Assembly: GCA_025929595.1 (NCBI GenBank)
Contig: JAICQA010000046.1
Span: 1-12,397 of the forward strand
DNA from: Xanthobacteraceae bacterium
Lineage (GTDB): Bacteria; Pseudomonadota; Alphaproteobacteria; Rhizobiales; Xanthobacteraceae
Length of the DNA: 12,397 nt
Direction: 5' to 3'
Shown here one piece after another: positions 1 through 5,742 of the stretch. Position numbers and translations under genes: made by a program. How positions within the stretch are numbered: position 1 is the stretch's first letter; every line of letters starts with the position of its first letter. The notes under the pieces were generated by a model. The model saw only the letters and a program-made list of their open reading frames with translations. It ran no database searches and had not been told where the DNA came from.

Positions 1-1995
1 GGTCTTCATCGCACGCAGCCGCGCCACCCATTTCGCCGGCTCCCAGTAGGTCACGCGCGGGTCGGTCAGGCCGGCGAGCACCAGCATCGCGGGATAGTCC
101 TGCGCCTTCACGTTGTCATAGGGCGAGTAGGCGCGGATGCGGTCATAGACGCGCTTGTCCACGATGGGGTTGCCCCATTCGTTCCACTCGGGCGGCGTCA
201 GCGGCAGCGTGTCGTCGAGCATCGTGTTCAGCACGTCGACAAACGGAACCTCGGCCAGTATGCCGCCGAACAGCTCGGGCCGCATGTTGGCGACGGCGCC
301 CATCAGCATCCCACCCGCCGAGCCGCCATGTGCGACGATCCTGCCCTTCGAGGTGAAGCCCTGCGCGATCAGATGTTCGGCCGCGGCAACGAAATCGCGG
401 AAGGTGTTTTCCTTTTTCGCGAGCTTGCCCTCGCGGTACCAGCGCCAACCCTTGTCCGTGCCGCCGCGGATATGCGCGATGGCATAGACGAAGCCGCGGT
501 CCACGAGCGACAACCGGTTGGTGCTGAAGCTGGCCGGGATCGCGTGACCATAAGCCCCGTAGCCGTAGAGCAGGAGCGGCGCGGAGCCGTCGAGGCTCAG
601 ACCTTTGCGGTAGAGGATCGAGATCGGCACCGTCTCGCCGTCATCCGCCGGCGCCAGGATGCGGCGCGTGATGTAGTCGGCCGGATCGTGGCCCGACGGC
701 ACCTCTTGCCGCTTTTTCAAATCGCGCGCACGCGTGCGCATGTCGTAGTCCCACACCTCGGACGGCGTCGTCATCGAGGAGTAGGAAAAGCGCAGATTGT
801 CGGTATCGAACTCGTAGCCGCCCACCATACCCAGCGAATAGGCTTCTTCTGCAAATGCGATCGTATGCTCGTCACCGTCCGCGAGCCGCCGCACCACGAT
901 GCGCGGCAGGCCGTCGGCGCGCTCCAACCGCACCAGCCAGTCGCGCAGGATGGCGATACCGAGTTGCAGCACGCCCTCTCTGTGCGGAACCAACTCGCGC
1001 CAGTTCTCGCGCCCCGGGTTCGCGAGCGGTGCGGTGACAATCTTGAAGTCCTCGGCGCCGTTCGCATTCGTATGAATCAACAGTGTCGATTCGCCGTTCA
1101 GGTCCGGATGATGCTCGACGTCGTAGCGCTCGCCTTCCTTGCGTTGCGCGACGAGCCGCGGCTTCGCCGCCGGATCGCGCAGATCGAGCAGATGCGCCTC
1201 GCTCGTTTCATGGTCGCCGCCCGAGATCACCGCGAATTCGGCCGCCTGCAAATCGGAGACGTTGATGAAGAAGCCCTTGTCGGGCTCGTCGTAGATCAAT
1301 TCGTCCGTCTCGCTGGGCGTGCCGAGCTTGTGGCGATAGACCTGCGTCGGACGGTGCTCGAAGTCGCGCTTCACATAGTAGAAGGCGTTCGCGTCGGCGG
1401 TCCAAACCACGCCGCCCGTGGTGTCGGGCACGATGTCGGGCAGGTCCGCGCCGGTGGCGAGCGACCGCACGCGCACCTTGAAATACTCCGAGCCGGCGTC
1501 GTCGCAGGACCATGCGAGCAGCTTGTGGTCCGGCGAATGCCGTCCGCCGCCAAGCTGAAAATAGGCGAGGCCCTTGGCGAGCGCGTCGCCGTCAAGAAGC
1601 AGTTCTTCCGGTCCGCCCGCGCTTGGTACCCTGCACAGGAGCGGATGCTGCCCGCCCTCGCGATAGCGCATGGAATAGGCATAAGGGCCGTCGCGTGACG
1701 GCACGCTCGAATCGTCTTCCTTGATGCGGCCGCGCATTTCCGCGACCAGCGCGCGCTTCAACGCATCGAACGGTTCGAACGCCGCTTCGACATATTTATT
1801 CTCGGCTTCCAGATAAGAGCGGATGTCCGGGCTGAGCCTGGCCGGATCGCGCATCACCTCGCGCCAGTTCGCGTCACGCAGCCACGCATGGTCGTCGGCG
1901 AGCGTCTCGCCGTGAAACTCGCGCGTGGTTGGCCGGGACGCTGCGAAGGGAAGGGCGGAGGTTTTTGCCTCCGCCCCCGTCTTACTTTTTCCCAC
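1..1995 (-). CDS. ptrB: Oligopeptidase B (S9A prolyl oligopeptidase family), C-terminus cut off by window edge
   Basis: Serine peptidase that cleaves short peptides after Arg/Lys, usually cytoplasmic. The minus-strand frame is open from 1995 to the window edge (665 codons visible). The N-terminus carries the family motif FHGETLADDHAWLRD. A beta-propeller region follows, then the alpha/beta-hydrolase domain with LLYGYGAYG, the nucleophile motif HGGSAGG (Ser559) and the acid in LTDPRVTYWEP (Asp645). The Ser-Asp gap of 86 residues is close to that in E. coli PtrB (Ser532/Asp617 from memory). The catalytic His and about 20-40 residues lie beyond position 1. The start is the GTG at 1993-1995, inside the msrB 3' end: GGAAGG at 2004-2009 sits 8 nt upstream, the frame has a stop at 2014-2016, and no ATG precedes the conserved N-terminal motif. 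The 14-nt overlap with msrB suggests translational coupling. A prolyl endopeptidase is less likely because the pattern fits PtrB throughout. Confidence 0.95.
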   Translation of the reverse strand, partial: MGKSKTGAEAKTSALPFAASRPTTREFHGETLADDHAWLRDANWREVMRDPARLSPDIRSYLEAENKYVEAAFEPFDALKRALVAEMRGRIKEDDSSVPSRDGPYAYSMRYREGGQHPLLCRVPSAGGPEELLLDGDALAKGLAYFQLGGGRHSPDHKLLAWSCDDAGSEYFKVRVRSLATGADLPDIVPDTTGGVVWTADANAFYYVKRDFEHRPTQVYRHKLGTPSETDELIYDEPDKGFFINVSDLQAAEFAVISGGDHETSEAHLLDLRDPAAKPRLVAQRKEGERYDVEHHPDLNGESTLLIHTNANGAEDFKIVTAPLANPGRENWRELVPHREGVLQLGIAILRDWLVRLERADGLPRIVVRRLADGDEHTIAFAEEAYSLGMVGGYEFDTDNLRFSYSSMTTPSEVWDYDMRTRARDLKKRQEVPSGHDPADYITRRILAPADDGETVPISILYRKGLSLDGSAPLLLYGYGAYGHAIPASFSTNRLSLVDRGFVYAIAHIRGGTDKGWRWYREGKLAKKENTFRDFVAAAEHLIAQGFTSKGRIVAHGGSAGGMLMGAVANMRPELFGGILAEVPFVDVLNTMLDDTLPLTPPEWNEWGNPIVDKRVYDRIRAYSPYDNVKAQDYPAMLVLAGLTDPRVTYWEPAKWVARLRAMKT

Positions 1996-2410
1996 CCGCT
2001 TCGCCTTCCGGCATCAACTTGAGCGCGACGCCGTTCATGCAATAGCGCAGGCCGGTCGGCTCTGGACCGTCGGGGAAGACATGACCGAGATGTGCGTCGC
2101 AGTTGGCGCAACGGATTTCGACGCGGCGCATCAGCATCGAGACGTCCTCATGCTCGATGACGGCGTTGGGCGAGATCGGCTGCCAGAAGCTCGGCCAGCC
2201 GCTGCCCGACTCGTATTTCGTGTCCGACTTGAACAGCGGCGTGCCGCAGCTTGAGCAGACATAAACGCCCTCGCGCTTTTCTACATTGAGCGGGCTTGAA
2301 AAGGGTCGCTCCGTGCCGTGCTGGCGCGTCACATAATACTGCTCCGGCGTCAGTTCCTTCTGCCATTCGGCGTCGGTCTTTTTTACTTTGGGCGCGGTGG
2401 GATCGGCCAT
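1982..2410 (-). CDS. msrB: Peptide-methionine (R)-S-oxide reductase MsrB
   Basis: Reduces methionine-R-sulfoxide in oxidised proteins, using thioredoxin as usual electron donor. The 142-aa product has normal full length. It shows the SelR/MsrB signatures: the zinc-binding CxxC pairs C52/C55 (CSSC) and C101/C104 (CANC), the GSGWPSFW substrate-pocket motif (69-76), HLGHVFPDGP, and the catalytic cysteine C124 in RYCMNG. There is no signal peptide, so it is cytoplasmic. The ATG at 2408-2410 has GGAG 7 nt upstream. It is first in a two-gene unit with ptrB, whose start lies inside its last codons. Pairing an oxidised-protein repair enzyme with a peptidase fits protein quality control, but that functional link is inference. 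Confidence 0.97.
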   Translation of the reverse strand: MADPTAPKVKKTDAEWQKELTPEQYYVTRQHGTERPFSSPLNVEKREGVYVCSSCGTPLFKSDTKYESGSGWPSFWQPISPNAVIEHEDVSMLMRRVEIRCANCDAHLGHVFPDGPEPTGLRYCMNGVALKLMPEGEAGGKK

Positions 2411-2489
2411 GGCGGGGCTCCGAGGCTGGTGTGGAAGGAGGTAGGGCCCCCTATACGCGCTCGCAAGGCGCGGCGTTACGCGGGCCGGG

Positions 2490-2517
2490 ATTGTATAGGC
2501 GGGAAATCGCCCGGCAA
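2490..2517 (-). promoter_or_regulatory. Candidate sigma-70-type promoter for msrB-ptrB
   Basis: On the minus strand TTGCCG (2512-2517) and TACAAT (2490-2495) are separated by 16 nt. TACAAT differs from TATAAT at one base. The predicted transcript would start about 70 nt before the msrB ATG. It lies in the 176-nt gap shared with the divergent mucR gene. This is motif matching only, and no competing plus-strand promoter for mucR was clear. Confidence 0.4.
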
Positions 2518-2586
2518 CGCCCAGGTATTCAGGTCGGCTATGCTTGGGGCGGTCGAATCAATCCGCGGCCTTGCTGCGAAGGAAAC

Positions 2587-3006
2587 ATGAGCAATCCGAA
2601 GGATCCGGATTTTGTGGGCCTCGCGGCCCAGATCGTGGCTGCCTATGTGGGCAACCACACGGTGCCGGTAGCCGACCTCCCGGCGTTGCTCGACGACGTG
2701 CACAAGGCGCTCGTCCGGGTCGCGCGCGGCGCGCGGAGCGCACAGGGTGCCAGCAAGCCCGCCGTCCCGCCCGCGCGCTCCGTCACGCCCGGCTACATCG
2801 TGTGCCTGGAAGACGGGCAGAAATTCAAGTCGCTGCGCCGTCATCTGAAGAGCCGGTACGGAATGTCGCCCGAGCAATATCGCGCAAAGTGGGGGCTCGC
2901 CGCCGATTACCCGATGGTCGCGCCAAATTACGCCGCGACGCGTTCCGCGCTCGCCAAGAAGATGGGTCTTGGCAAGCAGCGGGGTCGCCGCAAACCAGCT
3001 CGCTGA
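2587..3006 (+). CDS. mucR: Ros/MucR family transcriptional regulator
   Basis: DNA-binding regulator of the alphaproteobacterial Ros/MucR family, known to control exopolysaccharide, motility, cell-cycle and host-interaction genes by binding AT-rich targets. The 139-aa product has an N-terminal helical, oligomerisation-type region (about 1-50), a linker, and a C-terminal DNA-binding domain with CLEDGQKFKSLRRHL (73-87), EQYRAKWGL, DYPMVAPNYA and ALAKKMGLG. Relative to the Ros Cys2His2 finger, the second Cys is Asp (D76), the helix His is kept (H86), and the region of the last His reads SRYGM with no His. Zinc binding may therefore be altered or lost. The start is the ATG at 2587, behind AAGGA (2579-2583). 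An upstream extension of the same frame has no family character. Autoregulation and control of the AT-rich island at 3335-3465 are plausible inferences. Gene symbol follows the family; the organism may hold paralogues. Confidence 0.93.
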   Translation: MSNPKDPDFVGLAAQIVAAYVGNHTVPVADLPALLDDVHKALVRVARGARSAQGASKPAVPPARSVTPGYIVCLEDGQKFKSLRRHLKSRYGMSPEQYRAKWGLAADYPMVAPNYAATRSALAKKMGLGKQRGRRKPAR

Positions 3007-3265
3007 GGCTCGTTCGCCCGCGCCGCCGCGCCAGGCGTAGCAAGATGAGATGCCGCAAGGGGTCATAGCCGCCGTGCAGGCTGCCTGCTGCGCGCCGCTC
3101 GCGCCGCAGCGCCCGCGCGAGCCGCTGGACGAGCGTGGGATCGGTATCCATCGCTCGCCAGTCGGCACCTAATCCGAGCCACATCAGCCGTCGCTCGAGT
3201 TGCGCCCGCACGTCCTCACGCCGCATGGCGCGAATGCGTCCGCGTCGGCCGGAACCGTTCTGCAT
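2825..3265 (-). CDS. Hypothetical Arg-rich protein, 3' half antisense to mucR
   Basis: Unrecognised 146-aa open frame. In its favour, the ATG at 3263-3265 has a strong Shine-Dalgarno (AGGGGAG, 7 nt upstream). Its first 85 or so codons also lie in otherwise unannotated DNA and show the GC-rich third positions of real genes here. They encode an Arg-rich, helix-like sequence with DPTLVQRLARALRRERRAA and GYDPLRHLILLRLARRRG. Against it, the last 60 residues are exactly antisense to the conserved C-terminal half of mucR (182-nt overlap) and look like a mirror frame. The convergent overlap could be genuine, or the true product may be only the N-terminal part with a 3' end altered by mutation. No function is proposed. 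Confidence 0.45.
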   Translation of the reverse strand: MQNGSGRRGRIRAMRREDVRAQLERRLMWLGLGADWRAMDTDPTLVQRLARALRRERRAAGSLHGGYDPLRHLILLRLARRRGRTSLSELVCGDPAACQDPSSWRARNASRRNLARPSGNRRRAPTLRDIARATFRTGSSDDGAAT

Positions 3266-3334
3266 CGATTATCTCCCCTGTCAGGTCGCGCGGATAATGC
3301 GGCCGCGGGAAAGGGCGGGGAAAACGGGCCGGCA

Positions 3335-3470
3335 AAATTTTTGAGCGGAATCGTTCCTTTTTCTCTAAGTCATTGAAACACGAGAATATATTCCTCTAAT
3401 TAAATTCTGTTTCCTCGCTCCTAAAAATTGCCTCATCCTGCCGCTATGTATAAATTCCTATAGCGAGGAC
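3335..3470. promoter_or_regulatory. AT-rich regulatory island between divergent genes
   Basis: A stretch of about 135 bp that is conspicuously AT-rich in a very GC-rich window, between the minus-strand gene starting at 3265 and the plus-strand HTH gene at 3474. It contains runs such as AAAATTTTT, CTAATTAAATT and CTAAAAATTG, the perfect 10-bp palindrome GAATATATTC (3385-3394 or within one base), and a 6-bp inverted repeat CGCTAT (3442-3447)/ATAGCG (3460-3465) immediately before the ribosome-binding site. Ros/MucR proteins are known to bind AT-rich DNA with T-A steps, and mucR is next door. A direct MucR operator is therefore a reasonable but untested inference. Confidence 0.55.
3373..3402 (+). 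promoter_or_regulatory. Candidate promoter for the HTH-DUF6456 pair
   Basis: TTGAAA (3373-3378) and TAATTA (3397-3402) are separated by 18 nt, upstream of the HTH gene at 3474. The -35 is good and the -10 is weak. A second -10-like sequence, TATAAA (3449-3454), lies closer to the gene but has no well-spaced -35. The leader would be about 65 nt and contain the CGCTAT/ATAGCG inverted repeat. Confidence 0.3.
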
Positions 3471-3473
3471 AGC

Positions 3474-3848
3474 ATGCTGAATCGGAACCTGGAGACCGGC
3501 GATGCCCGCCGGCCGCAACCGCCGGCGAAACCCGCCACCCATTGCCACATCGCTGCAAGGCTTGCCGCTGCGCACTATGAAGTACCGCTCGCGCAGCTAA
3601 GGACCCGCCGCCGCGGTTCGCAGCAGTCGACTCGCGCGCGCCACGTCGCAATCTATCTCGCGCATGTCGCGCTCGGGATGAAGCTGGCGGAGATCGGCGC
3701 CGCGTTCCGCCGCGACCGCACGACGGCCGGTTATGCCTGCGCGCGTGTCGAGGACGCGCGCGACGATCCCGCCTTCGACGCGGCGCTCACGAGCCTCGAA
3801 ACCGCCGCCCGCATCATGCTCGAGCTCGAACAGGAGAAGGCGGCATGA
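3474..3848 (+). CDS. Helix-turn-helix protein resembling DnaA C-terminal domain IV
   Basis: Small 124-aa protein. Residues 54-94 match the pattern of the DnaA domain-IV DNA-binding fold: ARHVAIYLAHVALGMKLAEIG resembles the R-Q-V-A-M-YL...SL-EIG helices, and FRRDRTTAGYACARVED corresponds to the DnaA signature FGGRDHTTVxHA. The signature His is Arg here (DRTT). There is no AAA+ ATPase domain and the length is far below DnaA, so it is not the initiator. It is probably a stand-alone DNA-binding regulator. The region before the HTH (about 20-50) may be a short helical dimerisation part, and a conserved-looking DDPAFDAALTSLE tail follows. The ATG at 3474 has GAGGA 4 nt upstream. It overlaps the DUF6456 gene by ATGA, indicating translational coupling. 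Its exact role is unknown. Confidence 0.88.
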   Translation: MLNRNLETGDARRPQPPAKPATHCHIAARLAAAHYEVPLAQLRTRRRGSQQSTRARHVAIYLAHVALGMKLAEIGAAFRRDRTTAGYACARVEDARDDPAFDAALTSLETAARIMLELEQEKAA

Positions 3849-4453
3849 AAGCGAGGCGAAAAAGGACAAGAGCGGAGCAGACGGAGGCCCCCGACGCCTT
3901 CCGCCGCCAGCATGGCGGCATCGCGCGCTTGCCGCGAAACGATACCGGCGCGTCCTTCGCCAACGAAGCCGAAAGCCCGCTGGCCTGGCTTTCGCGCCGC
4001 AAGGGGCCGGACGGAAAGCCGTTCGTGTCTCCGTTGCAACTCGCGGCCGGCGAGCGGCTGCGCGCCGATTTCACCCGTGCGGGCCTGACGCCGCGCGTGA
4101 CCGCCAACTGGGTCGCGCCGATTGCGCAGGGACGCCGCTCCGGTGGCGGCGATTCTGCGGCGGCCTTCACCGATCTCGTCATCGCCGCGAAGGAGCGGCT
4201 GGCCAGGACGCTCGACGCCGTCGGCCCGGAATTCGCGGGGCTCCTGCTCGACGTCTGCTGCTTCCTGAAAAGACTCGAAGCCGTCGAGCGCGAGCGCCGC
4301 TGGCCGCCGCGCGCGGCGCGCATCGTGCTCACGCTCGCCCTTGATCGTCTTGCTCGTCACTATGGCCTCGAGATCGAAGCGCGCGGTCCCGCGCATGCCC
4401 GCTCCCGCGCGTGGCAGGCCGACGGTGCGAGGCCGGTGATGGATGGAAGTTAG
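3845..4453 (+). CDS. DUF6456 domain-containing protein
   Basis: 202-aa protein of a family I recognise by pattern from Hyphomicrobiales, of unknown biochemical function. The N-terminus is basic (MKARRKRTRA). The domain spans about 44-176, with SPLAWLSRRKGPDGKPF, AAGERLRADFTRAGLTPR, TANW, and a C-terminal block GPEFAGLLLDVCCFLKRLE followed by a helical LALDRLARHYGL. A DNA-associated or regulatory role is suggested by its coupling to the DnaA-like HTH gene (4-bp ATGA overlap, GGAGAAGG upstream) and its position beside mucR, but no catalytic motif is visible. Its TAG stop overlaps the stop of the convergent sufE, leaving no room for a terminator between them. Confidence 0.88.
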   Translation: MKARRKRTRAEQTEAPDAFRRQHGGIARLPRNDTGASFANEAESPLAWLSRRKGPDGKPFVSPLQLAAGERLRADFTRAGLTPRVTANWVAPIAQGRRSGGGDSAAAFTDLVIAAKERLARTLDAVGPEFAGLLLDVCCFLKRLEAVERERRWPPRAARIVLTLALDRLARHYGLEIEARGPAHARSRAWQADGARPVMDGS

Positions 4454-4878
4454 GCGGCGGCCAGCGCCGCCCGCGCATCGCTGCGGATGCGCTCGACCAT
4501 CGAGCGGAAGCCGTTCGAGCGCTGCGGCGTCAGATGCTCGCCGAGCCCGAGCCGGTTGAACAGCGCGATCGCGTCGGTATCGAGGATCTTCTTCGCGGGC
4601 TGGCCGGAATAGAGTGCGAACAGGATTGCGATCAGCCCCTTCACGATATGCGCGTCGCTGTCGCCCTTGAGTTCGATCACCGGTCCGCCGCCGTTCTTCG
4701 CCGGCTGCGTCTCGCTCACGAACCAGACCTGGCTCGCGCAGCCCTGCACCTTGTTGCGGTCGGTACGTGCGGCCTCCGGAAATTCCGGCAACGCGCGACC
4801 GAGCTCGATGACATAGCGATAGCGGTCGTCCCAGCTGTCGAGGACGCCGAAATCGTCGATGATCTGCTCAATGCTCAT
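4450..4878 (-). CDS. sufE: Cysteine desulfuration protein SufE
   Basis: Sulfur acceptor that takes persulfide from the cysteine desulfurase SufS and passes it to the SUF Fe-S cluster scaffold in the cytoplasm. The 142-aa length is normal (E. coli SufE is about 138). The active-site cysteine is C47 in KVQGCASQVW. Other family features are the DRYRYVIELGRALP N-terminal helix and SDAHIVKGLIAILFALYSG. The ATG at 4876-4878 has only a weak GGGA upstream, but the N-terminus MSIEQIIDDF is typical. No sufBCDS genes are in the window, so this is an orphan sufE. Its promoter is at 4920-4948. Confidence 0.96.
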   Translation of the reverse strand: MSIEQIIDDFGVLDSWDDRYRYVIELGRALPEFPEAARTDRNKVQGCASQVWFVSETQPAKNGGGPVIELKGDSDAHIVKGLIAILFALYSGQPAKKILDTDAIALFNRLGLGEHLTPQRSNGFRSMVERIRSDARAALAAA

Positions 4879-4919
4879 GCGGTTCCCGGCGCGGGCTCAA
4901 GGCCCATTGCCTGCCGCAC

Positions 4920-4948
4920 ATATAGTGTGTGCCGTGTCGGTGGCGCAA
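4920..4948 (-). promoter_or_regulatory. Promoter for sufE
   Basis: On the minus strand TTGCGC (4943-4948) and CTATAT (4920-4925) are separated by exactly 17 nt. CTATAT is the -10 form commonly reported for alphaproteobacterial housekeeping promoters. The start site would lie about 35 nt before the sufE ATG. It sits in the short gap after the DUF5330 stop, so sufE can be transcribed independently of DUF5330. Confidence 0.6.
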
Positions 4949-4957
4949 CCGCGCCGC

Positions 4958-5365
4958 TTAGAGCGGGCGTTTCGGCGGCACCGGGACGTAGCTGGGCTCG
5001 GTGCCCGTCCAGGCCGGCTCGAGGTCCGACTGCGTCAGCGTGTGGCGGCCGGGTTTGTGCGGCGCGGGAATCGAACCGGTCGCGACCGGCGCGGCCTCGC
5101 CGGTGAAGCGCGCCGAGAGGAATTCGTACAGCAGCTTTGCGCCATATTGCGCCTTCTCGCCGAACGACTGGAAGGCCTGCGAGCCGATCGTGCAGGCGTC
5201 GGGATTGCGCTCGCAAAATCCGCTCGCGTCCTCGACGGCGGCCTGTGCCGCGCCGAGCGCCTCGAGCGGACTGACCTGCGCGGTCTGTCCCTGCTGTGAG
5301 GGTTCGGAAGGCAGCAGCAGCACGACGATCGTGAGCCAGAAAGCTGCTTTGATGAAGAAGCGCAT
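4958..5365 (-). CDS. DUF5330 domain-containing membrane-anchored protein
   Basis: 135-aa protein starting MRFFIKAAFWLTIVVLLLP, a single N-terminal membrane or signal segment (about 4-19). The remainder is probably periplasmic. Family-type features are the paired cysteines in FCERNPDAC (C51 and C58), which could form a disulfide in the periplasm, followed by FGEKAQYGAKLLYEFL and a Pro-rich C-terminal tail with LTQSDLEPAWTG. The ATG at 5363-5365 is chosen because it begins directly at the hydrophobic segment. An in-frame ATG at 5408-5410 would add 15 hydrophilic residues, which is unlikely for a secreted or anchored protein. The upstream ACGGGGAC is a poor Shine-Dalgarno. Function unknown; divergent from the sensor kinase gene. 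Confidence 0.85.
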   Translation of the reverse strand: MRFFIKAAFWLTIVVLLLPSEPSQQGQTAQVSPLEALGAAQAAVEDASGFCERNPDACTIGSQAFQSFGEKAQYGAKLLYEFLSARFTGEAAPVATGSIPAPHKPGRHTLTQSDLEPAWTGTEPSYVPVPPKRPL

Positions 5366-5742
5366 GTCCCCGTGACACTCGTCCCAGCGGCGTTGATTGC
5401 CGCCGATCACACCTTAGGCGCTACCTTTGAAAAAATTACCCGGTCTTTGGTCCGGATTCGCCGCGAATTGTCGCCGAATGCGCCGCGAATTCTTTGCCTT
5501 TTGGCAACCATGGAAACCCGCGCCCGACGCGCATTCGAAATTTCGCGAACCGGCGTCGGTTCTCATCGCTCATGGATTGGCAACGCTTCATTCACCATGC
5601 CCGCTTGTTCCCGTGCATCCCGATACCGCAGCGCGCACGGCAGCCCGTTTTCTATTCGCTAGGGCTTAGGGTTCGTTAAGCCCGCCCTGCCACGATCCGC
5701 GCGCAGGTGAGGGGACGGTGCGGTTGTAAGCGCACCGCGGCC
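5366..5742. promoter_or_regulatory. Non-coding divergent region with repeats and palindromes
   Basis: About 380 bp between the divergent DUF5330 and kinase genes, with no convincing gene. Short open frames exist but lack ribosome-binding sites and family character. It contains an 11-bp direct repeat CGCCGCGAATT at 5459-5469 and 5481-5491 (22-bp period, about two helical turns). Its first copy forms ATTCG-ccg-CGAAT. It also holds TTGCC-tttt-GGCAA (5494-5507), the perfect palindrome CGAAATTTCG (5536-5545) overlapping TTCGCGAA (5542-5549), and a hairpin at 5662-5683. The even spacing suggests operator sites for one or both genes. No promoter hexamers were convincing. Confidence 0.5.
5662..5683. 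other. Perfect 7-bp inverted repeat upstream of kinase gene
   Basis: GGGCTTA (5662-5668) pairs with TAAGCCC (5677-5683) across an 8-nt loop. It has no following T-run on either strand, so it does not look like an intrinsic terminator. It could be an operator or a hairpin in the kinase leader RNA. Confidence 0.5.

Noticed and set aside
328..1698. Long plus-strand open frame (456 codons) opposite oligopeptidase B
   Set aside because: It is antisense to a complete, motif-rich ptrB frame, is Arg/Val-rich without family motifs, and arises from the GC-rich third positions of the real gene.
3474..3848. dnaA itself, or a chromosomal replication origin here
   Set aside because: The protein lacks the AAA+ domain and is only 124 aa, and no cluster of TTATCCACA-like DnaA boxes was seen in the AT-rich region.
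4450..4453. Intrinsic terminator between the DUF6456 gene and sufE
   Set aside because: The two stop codons overlap, leaving no intergenic DNA, and no stem with a T-run was seen around the junction.
5372..5662. Short plus-strand frames in the DUF5330-kinase gap
   Set aside because: Several overlapping short frames, none with a Shine-Dalgarno or recognisable protein features; the region reads better as regulatory DNA.
5666..5679. Possible CtrA site (TTAA-N7-TTAA) upstream of the kinase
   Set aside because: The sequence is TTAG-N6-TTAA: one half-site is imperfect and the spacing is one base short, so it does not meet the consensus.
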